Of a DNA stretch of 64,000 nt, positions 33,707 to 42,413 are shown piece after piece. The stretch is from the NCBI RefSeq assembly GCF_023100805.1, contig NZ_CP095855.1, positions 5,869,001 to 5,933,000 of the forward strand, in the 5' to 3' direction. The notes under the pieces are model-generated. The model had not been told where the DNA came from. It saw nothing but the letters and a program-made list of their open reading frames with translations, and searched no databases. The stretch comes from Chitinophaga filiformis. Lineage in GTDB: Bacteria > Bacteroidota > Bacteroidia > Chitinophagales > Chitinophagaceae. Position 1 is the first letter of the stretch; each line of letters begins with the position of its first letter. Both the position numbers and the translations under genes were made by a program.

Positions 33707-34729
33707 ATGAAATTCGAAGCCGCTACTATAAAAGATATCGCTATTGCGCTGGGGTTATCCACCTCTACCGTGTCCCGTGCCCTGCGGGACAGCCATGAGA
33801 TCAGTATTGCCACCAAACAGCTGGTGCTGGAATATGCCACGAGGATCAACTACCATCCCAACCCGATCGCCTTAAGCCTGAAAGAAAAAAGAAGCCGCTC
33901 CATCGGTGTCATCGTTGCCGAGATCGCCAACAGTTTCTTTTCACAGGCCATCAACGGTATTGAATCCGTTGCAAAAGACAAAGGGTATAATGTAATGATC
34001 TCACAAACGCATGAATCGTTCGACAAAGAGGTGATGACACTGCAATACCTGGCATCCCGCTCCATTGACGGACTGCTCATCTCTGTGTCCAGTGGTACGG
34101 AAAACATGGACCCCCTGAAGAGATTGCATGAAAGAGGTTTTCCTATTGTATTCTTTGACCGTATTGTGGAAGAGATACAGACCCATAAAGTGATGGTAGA
34201 CAATTTCAGGGGCGCTTACGATGCCACACTGCACCTGATCAATAAAGGGTACAAACATATTGCTGTTATTGCAGGTCCGGAGAACCTGTCTATCAGCCGC
34301 GAGCGCATTGCAGGCTACCGGGAAGCACTGGCGCATACCAGGGTAAAACCGGGCAAAGCCCTGATCAAATACAGCCGTTACGCCGGACTTCAACTACAGG
34401 AAGTAGAACAGGCCGTGAGCCAGCTATTGAAACTGCGCCCACGGCCTGATGCTATTTTTACGGCGTCAGATAAACTGACCACCAATTGTATGCGTGTGTT
34501 AAAAAACAAAGGTATCCGTATTCCCCAGGACATTGCCCTTGTCGGCTTTTCCAATTCAGATTTAATAGAACTGCTACACCCGCCGCTGACCGTTGTGAGA
34601 CAGCCGGCCTTCGAAATGGGACAGATCGCTACCAACCTGCTGCTCCAACTGATAGAGAGCAAAAAGCCCGTAAAGGAATTTGAAAGGAAGATACTGAATA
34701 CAAACCTCATCGTACAGGCATCTTCCTGA
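33707..34729 (+). CDS. LacI-family transcriptional regulator of the pectin locus
   Basis: A 340-residue regulator. The helix-turn-helix is at residues ~5-27 (ATIKDIAIALGLSTSTVSRAL), and NPIALSLKEKRSRSIGVI leads into the periplasmic-binding-protein-like effector domain (GVIVAEIANSFFSQAINGIE, GLLISVSSG, ALVGFSNSDL). It is divergent from the seven-gene pectin operon with a palindromic operator candidate between. It likely represses or activates that operon in response to a galacturonate-derived sugar; this is an inference. It ends 9 bp from the convergent gap gene. Confidence 0.95.
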   Translation: MKFEAATIKDIAIALGLSTSTVSRALRDSHEISIATKQLVLEYATRINYHPNPIALSLKEKRSRSIGVIVAEIANSFFSQAINGIESVAKDKGYNVMISQTHESFDKEVMTLQYLASRSIDGLLISVSSGTENMDPLKRLHERGFPIVFFDRIVEEIQTHKVMVDNFRGAYDATLHLINKGYKHIAVIAGPENLSISRERIAGYREALAHTRVKPGKALIKYSRYAGLQLQEVEQAVSQLLKLRPRPDAIFTASDKLTTNCMRVLKNKGIRIPQDIALVGFSNSDLIELLHPPLTVVRQPAFEMGQIATNLLLQLIESKKPVKEFERKILNTNLIVQASS

Positions 34730-34738
34730 TACAGTTTA

Positions 34739-35740
34739 TCATGCAGGCACCTGCTGTGCGGCCAGTTCTACGGTCAGCTCGGCGATCCTGTTAGAGATAC
34801 CCACTTCATTGTCGTACCAGGCTACTATCTTTACCAGGTTGCCTATTGCACGTGTCAGGGTACCATCTACGATGGAGGAATGTGTATTTCCCAGGATATC
34901 CGCAGAAACCAGCGGTTCCTCTGTATACTCCAACACACCTTTCAGAGATGTATCCGCATAATTTTTAAACAACTGGTTGATCTCAGCCGCAGAAGCGGGT
35001 TTCACCAGGTTGAGCGACATATCCGCAATGGAACCATCAATCACAGGTATCCTGTAGGAGAAACCATCCATTTTACCTTTCAGATCAGGCAGTACATCGC
35101 CAATGGCTTTAGCCGCGCCGGTAGTGGTGGGGATGATGGACTGCGTAGCTGCCCTCGCTCTCCTGTAATCTTTATGCGGACCGTCCTGCAGCATCTGGTC
35201 CATGGTGAATGCATGTACAGTGCTCATATAACCGGAAGCAATGCCATATTCCTTATCAAGCAGGTATAATACGGGTGCAATACAGTTTGTGGTACAGGAA
35301 GCTGTGGAAAGGATCTGATCATCTGCACTTATCTGGTCGTTGTTGACACCTGCCACGATCGTCTTAACGCCACCGCTTGCAGGCGCTGTGATCAGCACCT
35401 TTCCCGCACCGGCAGTAATATGCTGTTGTGCCAGTTCCTTTTGTGTAAAGCGGCCGGTAGACTCAATCACTACGTCTACTCCCAGTTGCGCCCAGGGCAG
35501 TTTCTCCGGCGAGCGCTCGTTCAGCAGCAGGATGTTCTTACCGTTCACAATCAGATGTTTATCGTCGTGTGTCACTGTTCCCGGGAATTTCCCGTGAGAG
35601 GTATCATATTTCAACAGGTGCGCAAGCAACCCGATATCCGTAAGATCATTAACCGCAACTACTTCTACTCCCTTCTTGTTCTGTAATGCTCTCAGCGTCA
35701 TTCTGCCTATACGTCCGAATCCATTGATAGCTATTTTCAT
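34739..35740 (-). CDS. gap: Glyceraldehyde-3-phosphate dehydrogenase, type I
   Basis: NAD-dependent oxidation and phosphorylation of glyceraldehyde 3-phosphate in glycolysis. The 333-residue chain from 35740 has NGFGRIGR at 6-13, Asn31-Asp32 favouring NAD, catalytic Cys149 in ASCTTNC and His176 in STVHAFT, the canonical positions. The C-terminal motif is WYDNEVGISNR instead of the common WYDNEWGYS. ATG 35764 is also open but overlaps the end of the GlxA-type gene by 4 bp; MKIAINGFG is the family start. The gene lies 20 bp downstream of the GlxA-type regulator, so the two may share a transcript. Confidence 0.96.
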   Translation of the reverse strand: MKIAINGFGRIGRMTLRALQNKKGVEVVAVNDLTDIGLLAHLLKYDTSHGKFPGTVTHDDKHLIVNGKNILLLNERSPEKLPWAQLGVDVVIESTGRFTQKELAQQHITAGAGKVLITAPASGGVKTIVAGVNNDQISADDQILSTASCTTNCIAPVLYLLDKEYGIASGYMSTVHAFTMDQMLQDGPHKDYRRARAATQSIIPTTTGAAKAIGDVLPDLKGKMDGFSYRIPVIDGSIADMSLNLVKPASAAEINQLFKNYADTSLKGVLEYTEEPLVSADILGNTHSSIVDGTLTRAIGNLVKIVAWYDNEVGISNRIAELTVELAAQQVPA

Positions 35741-35760
35741 CGTTATATATTTTTGGGTGA

Positions 35761-36765
35761 TCAATTAAGTGTTTGTAATGATGTTCTGAAAGAACGCCGG
35801 TAGTCAGATGGAGACACCATCATGTGCCGCATAAATGTGCGCCGCATGGATACAAGTCCCCCCAGCCCGCATTTCTCCGCGATCTGCTCCATGCTCAGGT
35901 CACTGTCTTCCAGGTATTTCCTCGCTATTTCTATGCGTAATTTTTCTACGAATTTCGCCGGCGTCATACCTGTTTCTTTTATGAACACACGGTTGAAATT
36001 CCGCAGGCTCATATTGCAATGTTCAGCGAGGTGCTCTACGCGGAGGTCTTCCTGTAAATGGCGGATGATCCAGGGATGCAGTTTCCCTGCAATGGAATTC
36101 TCCATCGTATGCACCTCTAATAAAGAACTGAACTGCGACTGATATCCTGTACGTTTCAGGTATAAAACGAGCTTGCGTGCTGCATGCAGGGCAAGGTCGC
36201 GTCCATAGTCTTCCTCCACCAGTGCCAGTGAGAGATCTATACCGGAAGCCACACCTCCTGAAGTATAAACATTACCATCACGTGTATAAAAAGGATTTGT
36301 GTCTACTTTAATACCCGGATACCGGCGCTGAAAGTCCTGGCTGAACTGCCAGTGAGTGGTGGCATGCCTGCCCTCGAGTATGCCGGCTTCTGCCAGCGCA
36401 TAGGTGCCTACGCACACAGAGCAGATACGCCGTACCTTAGGGTAGGTGTCATGCAGCCAGCCGATAAATGCACCGCTTGTTTCCAGCATGGCCATGGGGA
36501 AACCTGCTATGATCAGGGTATCGATCGGCTTGTCGATGGCGTCTACCCTTACCTCGCAACTCAGTTCCATACGGCTTTTTGTGGTGATCTTTTTTGTAGT
36601 GAGCGGAGAAGCCAGCACCACATCATAGCCCTCAGCGGTCGCCCCGCCCATTTCTTTCAATATGGCGTCTGCCGCGGTAAAGACATCTACCGGTCCGGCG
36701 ATGTCCAGCAGGAAAGTACCTGGCATAGGTACAATTACGATCAGTTTCTTTGTTTTTCCCGGCAT
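35761..36765 (-). CDS. GlxA-type transcriptional regulator (DJ-1/PfpI domain + AraC HTH)
   Basis: A 334-residue regulator with two parts. Residues ~8-190 form a DJ-1/PfpI-like (GATase1) sensor domain: LDIAGPVDVFTAADAIL, SVCVGTYALAEAGILEGRHATTHW with its nucleophile-elbow Cys, and VYTSGGVASGIDLSLALVEE. Residues ~230-325 hold the double AraC helix-turn-helix: LAEHCNMSLRNFNRVFIKETGMTPAKFVEKLRIE and SMEQIAEKCGLGGLVSMRRTFMRHMMVSPSDYRR. Ligand and targets are unknown. It is followed after 20 bp by gap, an unusual partner. A near-consensus promoter with an overlapping palindrome lies upstream. Confidence 0.92.
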   Translation of the reverse strand: MPGKTKKLIVIVPMPGTFLLDIAGPVDVFTAADAILKEMGGATAEGYDVVLASPLTTKKITTKSRMELSCEVRVDAIDKPIDTLIIAGFPMAMLETSGAFIGWLHDTYPKVRRICSVCVGTYALAEAGILEGRHATTHWQFSQDFQRRYPGIKVDTNPFYTRDGNVYTSGGVASGIDLSLALVEEDYGRDLALHAARKLVLYLKRTGYQSQFSSLLEVHTMENSIAGKLHPWIIRHLQEDLRVEHLAEHCNMSLRNFNRVFIKETGMTPAKFVEKLRIEIARKYLEDSDLSMEQIAEKCGLGGLVSMRRTFMRHMMVSPSDYRRSFRTSLQTLN

Positions 36766-36783
36766 AAGAATGCTTGAACGTTA

Positions 36784-36820
36784 CAAATGTAGTATGTACA
36801 GAAGATGGCACAAATGCCAT
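36784..36820 (-). promoter_or_regulatory. Promoter of the GlxA-type gene with overlapping palindrome
   Basis: On the minus strand TTTG, 19 bp, TACATTTG: an exact match to the Bacteroidota consensus. ATGGCA-CAAA-TGCCAT (36805-36820) is a perfect inverted repeat centred on the -33 box, a likely operator, possibly for the regulator itself. Confidence 0.7.
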
Positions 36821-36952
36821 AATTTATACAATTTATGCCATTTGCTGCCTATAAACGCCTGCCTGACGTGAAATACCCTGCTGTTTGCAGGCATAGGATA
36901 AAAGAGCCTGTAAAGTTTCTTATCTTTAGCGCTTCAGCTAGTCATTATATAC

Positions 36953-37537
36953 TTGGATATTACGGAATTACATAATGAACGTGAACTATTAGGGCAGGTC
37001 GCAGCAGGTGATGAACCTGCATTCCGTACTATTCTCCGCTTCTATCACCCCAGGGTGTTCTCCCATGCCCTGACCTTCACTAAATCTTATCCTGAAGCAG
37101 AAGAGATCACCCAGGACATCTTCCTGCGCATCTGGCAGCAAAGGGAAAAACTACCGGAGATCGAAAACTTCCGGAACTACCTCTTTATACTGGGCCGTAA
37201 CCAGATCATTTCTGCCATGCGCAGGCAGGTCATAAAAACGGACGCGGCTGCTGAAGACCCGATGGAAGATATGCTGATCCCCGATCGGCAATACCAGTAC
37301 AAGGAAACCTATGCGCTTATCCTGAAGGCGGTCGACAAGCTGCCTCCACGTCAGCGGGAGGTCTTTACCATGAGCAGGCTGGAACACCTGAGCCATGAAC
37401 AGATAGCGCAAAAGCTAAATATCTCAAAAGCAGCGGTGAACTGGCATATTGTGCAGGCCCTGAATACCCTGAGGGCCTACCTGGCCAATTATCCCGAAGT
37501 GCTTATTTTCCTGATAGCTATCGCCCCAATGTATTAA
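36953..37537 (+). CDS. ECF RNA polymerase sigma factor (FecI/SigK-like, Bacteroidota type)
   Basis: Extracytoplasmic-function sigma factor of 194 residues. Region 2 is at ~24-90 (FRTILRFYHPRVFSHALTF, EAEEITQDIFLRIWQQR, FRNYLFILGRNQIISAMRR). Region 4 is at ~125-180 (KLPPRQREVFTMSRLEHLSHEQIAQKLNISKAAVNWHI). The only workable start is TTG at 36953; no ATG precedes region 2. A TATCTTTA sequence 25 bp upstream may be a -7 box. It precedes a FecR anti-sigma gene and an STN-SusC receptor, the usual substrate-sensing cascade. Confidence 0.93.
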   Translation: MDITELHNERELLGQVAAGDEPAFRTILRFYHPRVFSHALTFTKSYPEAEEITQDIFLRIWQQREKLPEIENFRNYLFILGRNQIISAMRRQVIKTDAAAEDPMEDMLIPDRQYQYKETYALILKAVDKLPPRQREVFTMSRLEHLSHEQIAQKLNISKAAVNWHIVQALNTLRAYLANYPEVLIFLIAIAPMY

Positions 37538-37655
37538 TAAAATAAAAATCTGAATTTATTTCCCGGCTGACCTATTATACCCCTTTTCCACCTGCGTCTT
37601 TATATGTGCAAGGGACAAATATTTTATTCAGAACCACCGTACAGGTTAACAGCTC

Positions 37656-38840
37656 ATGGATCAAAACGTATTTACTTCATTACTGGACAAGTATATCGAC
37701 GGCAGCATCAGCACAGCCGAAAAAGCACAATTTGCCCGTTTGATGGAGCAACCGGAAAACCGGGAGCTGCTGGAGCATGCCCTGCAGGATGCTATGCTGA
37801 CCGACAAATACCTGTTCCCTGTACCTGTGGCCCAGACAGATCATTTTATAGAACAGTTGACAGCAAAACGCCATGAGCTGCCACCTGCACCTGTTAAACC
37901 TATATACATATACCGCCGCTGGGCTGCCGCCGCAGCTGTGCTCCTTTTACTGGGAACAGGCGCATACTTCTGGTACAGGCATACGCCTGCTTCACGCCCG
38001 CTTACATCCAACACTACTGTGAGGCCACTACACGATGCCACACCGGGTGTAACAGGCGCCGTGCTTACGCTGAACGATGGCTCGGAGGTGGTACTCGACA
38101 GCACCGGCAATGGCGTCATTGCCAATCAGAACGGTACGAAAGTGCTGCTCAGCAAGGGACAACTGGATTACAGATCCGGTACTCCCTCAGCCGGCATCTC
38201 CTACAATACCATGACCACTCCCCGCGGACGCCAGTTTAAACTGGTACTGCCCGATGGCACCAAAGTATGGCTCAATGCCGCCTCTTCCCTGAAGTATCCA
38301 ACCGCATTCACGGGAAATGAAAGGAAAGTGGAGATCACCGGGGAAGCCTACCTGGAAGTAGCACAGGATGCTGATAAACCCTTTATCCTGTCTGCCGCCA
38401 ACAATGTGACCGTAAAAGTATTGGGCACCAGTTTCAATATCAACGCCTATTCCGACGAAGCAGCGGTACATACCACGCTGGTATCAGGCAGTGTACAGGT
38501 AGCTACTGAAAACAACAACGCTGCTGTTACCCTGCAAGCAGGTAAACAGGCTATCCTGCAGAAACGAACAGGAAAATTAACGATACAGCCAGCCGACGAA
38601 GAGCAGGTGCTGGCATGGAAGAATGGCTATTTCTATTTTGACAGGGCCGATATTCAAACTATCATGCGCCAGGTATCTCGCTGGTATGATGTAGAAGTGG
38701 AATACCAGGAAATACCGGATAAAAAATTCAGCGGTACTATACCGAGAAATGTCAATGCTTCACAGGTATTCAAGATACTGGAGCTTACCGGTAACGTACA
38801 TTTTACAATAGCGGGCAATAAAGTAATCGTAAGATCATAA
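37656..38840 (+). CDS. FecR-type anti-sigma factor
   Basis: Inner-membrane anti-sigma protein of 394 residues. The N-terminal ~75 residues face the cytosol and should bind the ECF sigma encoded 118 bp upstream. One membrane helix is at ~88-106 (WAAAAAVLLLLGTGAYFWY). The periplasmic FecR domain is at ~185-290 (TPRGRQFKLVLPDGTKVWLNAASSL, VKVLGTSFNINAY). A DUF4974/STN-like end is at ~325-392 (YFYFDRADIQTIMRQVSRWYDVEVEY). It should receive a signal from the STN domain of the next gene product, the SusC receptor. Confidence 0.94.
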   Translation: MDQNVFTSLLDKYIDGSISTAEKAQFARLMEQPENRELLEHALQDAMLTDKYLFPVPVAQTDHFIEQLTAKRHELPPAPVKPIYIYRRWAAAAAVLLLLGTGAYFWYRHTPASRPLTSNTTVRPLHDATPGVTGAVLTLNDGSEVVLDSTGNGVIANQNGTKVLLSKGQLDYRSGTPSAGISYNTMTTPRGRQFKLVLPDGTKVWLNAASSLKYPTAFTGNERKVEITGEAYLEVAQDADKPFILSAANNVTVKVLGTSFNINAYSDEAAVHTTLVSGSVQVATENNNAAVTLQAGKQAILQKRTGKLTIQPADEEQVLAWKNGYFYFDRADIQTIMRQVSRWYDVEVEYQEIPDKKFSGTIPRNVNASQVFKILELTGNVHFTIAGNKVIVRS

Positions 38841-38952
38841 ACCAACCAATCAAATCAATCAGCCACCACAACAATTGTATTTGTTCACATTTTAAACAGC
38901 ATTTTATAGATAGTACAAATCACATCTCTGAAACCGTCTTCCCATAAAAAAT

Positions 38953-38981
38953 AAACCGGCGATGCGCTAACATCCCGGTTT
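38953..38981 (+). promoter_or_regulatory. Hairpin in the leader of the second SusC gene
   Basis: AAACCGG-(C)-GATG pairs with CATC-CCGGTTT around CGCTAA: 11 bp with one bulged base. It lies between fecR and susC with no U run, so it may be an attenuator, RNA processing site or weak fecR terminator. ACAATTGTA occurs both before (38871) and after it (38990). Confidence 0.5.
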
Positions 38982-39034
38982 GGTGGGTGACAATTGTAAC
39001 GTTGGATCACAATTTCTTCAACCAAAACAAATTT

Positions 39035-42000
39035 ATGTATTTAACTGCTTTGTGCAAAAACAAAGAGCGTGGCTTTGCTTTGCCAACCAAAATCTGGATG
39101 ATCATGAAATTGTCCTTTATACTTATGCTGGCTTGTACGCTGCACGTCTGTGCAGCCGTCAATGCGCAGACCGTCACATTACACGGAAAAAATATCAGCC
39201 TGGAAAAGGCCTTTTCCGACATCCGTAAACAGACGGGCATGAACTTCTTCTATACAGCAGAAGACCTGGACCGTGCCGGGAAAGTAGATGCGGACATCAA
39301 CAACCTCCAGCTCAGGGACGCCCTTTCCCTCCTTTTAAAGGATAAGGCGCTGACTTTTTCTATTGTGGATGGAGTTGTCATCATTAAGAAAAAAGAGGCG
39401 GTAAAGGCTCCGGAAACGCCTTTACCGCCCGGAGACATCACCGGCAAGGTAACCAACGAAAAAGGGGAGCCTATACCGGGGGCTACCGTTATGGTGCTGG
39501 GTACCAAAAACGGTACGCTCACCAACTCCTCCGGCGTATTCACCCTGCGTACCGGCAACCAGGATGTGACACTAATGGTAACCGCCATTGGCTTTAAACG
39601 GCAGGCGGTGAAAGTGAAAGGAGATAATGCCTTACAGATCGTACTGGAACAGGAAGCCACCAAACTGGATGACGTGGTGATCTCCACGGGTCTGTTCAAC
39701 CGCCGTAAAGAGAGCTTTACCGGCGCTGTGGCCACCTTTTCTTCTGAACAGCTGAAAACAGTTTCCAATCAGAATGTACTGAAAGCACTCGCTATACTCG
39801 ATCCTTCCTTCCAGATCGTTGAAAACCTGAATGCGGGCTCCAATCCCAATCAGCTGCCCGATATACAGATGAGAGGCCAGACTGGCTTTCCCGACCTGAA
39901 GGGCGACTATACCACCAATCCTAACCTGCCGCTTTTCATCCTGGACGGTTTTCAGACCACGCTGGAGAAAGTGAATGACCTGAACATGAACCTTGTGCAG
40001 AGCATTACCCTGCTGAAAGACGCTTCTGCCAAAGCCATCTATGGTTCCAAGGCGGGCAACGGCGTAGTAGTTATAGAAACCAAACCGCCTACCGCTGGCA
40101 AGTTAAGGTTGTCTTACAATGGTAGTATGGACATTACCGCACCAGATCTGAGCAGCTATAAACTGACCAATTCCATGCAGAAGATCGATGCCGAAGTGCT
40201 GTCAGGTAAATACAGCTCTGCAGATCCTGCTACCCAGGCACAATTGCTGCGCGATTACAGTACAAACCTGCAGGCGGCGCTGGAAGGCGTGAATACCTAC
40301 TGGCTGTCACAACCACTCCGTAACGGCATCGGCCAGCGCCATGCTGTAACCCTTGATGGTGGCGACGATGCACTCCGCTATTCCGCTAGCCTGAACTACA
40401 ACAACGTAGCGGGTGTGATGAAAGGGTCCGACAGGAATACCATTTCCGGTATTATCAATCTCATCTACAGGAAGAAGAATTTCCAGTTCAGGAACAGCCT
40501 GACCATAGACCGCAACCGCTCTGACAACTCTCCCTATGGCAGCTTTACGCGCACAGCCATGCTGAACCCTTACTGGAGAATAACAGACAGCAACGGTAAC
40601 TATATCAAAACATACAACAACGGCGCCGCGGGCAATCCCCTGTACGACGCTACACTCAATTCAAAAGATTTCACGACCTATACCAACATCATAGAGAATT
40701 TCTACACCGACTGGGATGTGGCTCGTAACCTGCGACTTACAGCCCGTGTGGGAATACAGGCGCAGAAGAATGACCTGGAGCAGTTCACTCCGGCCAATCA
40801 TTCGTCCTATGCCAACGTGCTGCCCGGTACAGATGCTTACCTCGACCGCGGGGAATACAGCATCCGCAACGGGAAAATGAATAGCCTGAACGCCGACCTG
40901 CTGGCCAACTACTCCTTCCGTCTCAACAAACATCATTTCTTCCTCAACGGCGCTTATTCCGTTACACAGGATGTCACTACTGCCAATGGCATGACTATGG
41001 TAGGTTTCCCGAACGACAAGATAGACGATATCTCTTTCGGCTACCGCTATAAACCAGGTACAAAGGCGCTGGGAACAGAAAATACCAGCCGCTCCATTGC
41101 ACTTACCTCTGCGTTGAACTACTCCTACGACGACCGCCTGCTGCTGGACCTCTCCTATCGCGGAAATGCCAGCTCACAGTTCGGCGCTGACAGTCGCTGG
41201 GGACTTTTCTGGTCGGCCGGTGCCGGCTGGAACCTGCACAGGGAAAAATTCATGCAGTCGCTCCGTTTTATCAATGTGCTGAAACTACGCGGTAGCGTCG
41301 GTACTACCGGTACGCAGAATTTCAACTCCTACCAGTCGCTCGCTACCTACAATTACATCACCGACAGGACCTACAACGGAGATATGGGCCTTGACCTCGC
41401 GGCACTGCCCAACCCTCATCTTCAATGGCAGCAGGTGCAGGACAACAACATCGGTGCAGACATCACCCTGTTCAACAGTCTCAGCCTGCGCTTCGATTAT
41501 TACATCCGCGATACCAAGAACCTGCTGAGCGACATGATCGTGGCTCCTTCAGCAGGCTTTGATACTTATAAAGAGAACATCGGCGAATCCCGCAACAAAG
41601 GCTTCCAGCTGGGCGCCAGCCTCCGCGTATTTAGTCGTAGTGAAACGCGCACTTCCGTAAACGTCTTTGCCAATATTGCACAGAATACCAACCGCATACG
41701 GAAAGTGTCCAACTCACTTGTGCAGCTCAATAAAGAAGCGGATGAAGGTAAAGGAGATGTGACCACCGGCAACAACGACAGCCGCAAGCCTGCTACCCGC
41801 TTTGAACCAGGTCAGTCAATGACCGCTATCTGGGTAGTGCCTTCACTGGGTATTGACCCTGCAAACGGTAAGGAGATCTTCATGAAAAAAGACGGTTCAC
41901 TGACCTATATATGGTCTGCCAGAGACTATATCGTAGGTGGCGACAGCAACCCGGAATACCAGGGCTCTTTTGGTGTAAATGTGCAGCATAGCGGCTTATC

Positions 42001-42403
42001 GGCCAACTTCGCGTTCACCTTCAGGACCGGCGGACAACAATATAATACCACACTCGTAAACAGGGTAGAAAATGCGGACTTCAATTACAACGTGGACATC
42101 CGCGCAGTGGAACAACGCTGGAAACAGCCGGGCGACAGGACCCTGTTCAAGGATATTGCCGACAAAACAGATACCAGGCCCAGTTCCCGTTTCGTACAGA
42201 ACCTGCATGAACTGCTGTTCTCTTCTGTAAGCCTGGGATACGATTTCAGTCGCGTCAACTGGCTCAGGACTGCCAACATCAGCCGTGTATACCTGGCGCT
42301 GAATATGAACGACCTGGCCCGGATCAGTTCCGTAAAAACAGAAAGAGGGCTGGACTATCCTTTCGCAAGGACCATCTCTACTTCTTTACAGATCACCTTT
42401 TAA
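39035..42403 (+). CDS. SusC-type receptor with N-terminal STN signalling domain
   Basis: TonB-dependent outer-membrane importer that can also signal through FecR. The start at 39035 (MYLTALCKNKERG) is preferred over an open ATG at 38987; ~1122 residues. After a leader ending VNAQ come an STN domain (~45-115: SLEKAFSDIRKQTGMNFFYTAEDL, DALSLLLKDKALTFSIVDGVVII), a carboxypeptidase-like domain (GKVTNEKGEPIPGATVMVLG), plug (DVVISTGLFNRRKESFTGAV, LPLFILDGFQTTLEKVNDLN, LLKDASAKAIYGSKAGNGVV) and barrel ending LQITF. The substrate is unknown: no glycosidase is encoded nearby. Confidence 0.95.
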   Translation: MYLTALCKNKERGFALPTKIWMIMKLSFILMLACTLHVCAAVNAQTVTLHGKNISLEKAFSDIRKQTGMNFFYTAEDLDRAGKVDADINNLQLRDALSLLLKDKALTFSIVDGVVIIKKKEAVKAPETPLPPGDITGKVTNEKGEPIPGATVMVLGTKNGTLTNSSGVFTLRTGNQDVTLMVTAIGFKRQAVKVKGDNALQIVLEQEATKLDDVVISTGLFNRRKESFTGAVATFSSEQLKTVSNQNVLKALAILDPSFQIVENLNAGSNPNQLPDIQMRGQTGFPDLKGDYTTNPNLPLFILDGFQTTLEKVNDLNMNLVQSITLLKDASAKAIYGSKAGNGVVVIETKPPTAGKLRLSYNGSMDITAPDLSSYKLTNSMQKIDAEVLSGKYSSADPATQAQLLRDYSTNLQAALEGVNTYWLSQPLRNGIGQRHAVTLDGGDDALRYSASLNYNNVAGVMKGSDRNTISGIINLIYRKKNFQFRNSLTIDRNRSDNSPYGSFTRTAMLNPYWRITDSNGNYIKTYNNGAAGNPLYDATLNSKDFTTYTNIIENFYTDWDVARNLRLTARVGIQAQKNDLEQFTPANHSSYANVLPGTDAYLDRGEYSIRNGKMNSLNADLLANYSFRLNKHHFFLNGAYSVTQDVTTANGMTMVGFPNDKIDDISFGYRYKPGTKALGTENTSRSIALTSALNYSYDDRLLLDLSYRGNASSQFGADSRWGLFWSAGAGWNLHREKFMQSLRFINVLKLRGSVGTTGTQNFNSYQSLATYNYITDRTYNGDMGLDLAALPNPHLQWQQVQDNNIGADITLFNSLSLRFDYYIRDTKNLLSDMIVAPSAGFDTYKENIGESRNKGFQLGASLRVFSRSETRTSVNVFANIAQNTNRIRKVSNSLVQLNKEADEGKGDVTTGNNDSRKPATRFEPGQSMTAIWVVPSLGIDPANGKEIFMKKDGSLTYIWSARDYIVGGDSNPEYQGSFGVNVQHSGLSANFAFTFRTGGQQYNTTLVNRVENADFNYNVDIRAVEQRWKQPGDRTLFKDIADKTDTRPSSRFVQNLHELLFSSVSLGYDFSRVNWLRTANISRVYLALNMNDLARISSVKTERGLDYPFARTISTSLQITF

Positions 42404-42413
42404 CAGTGCAATT

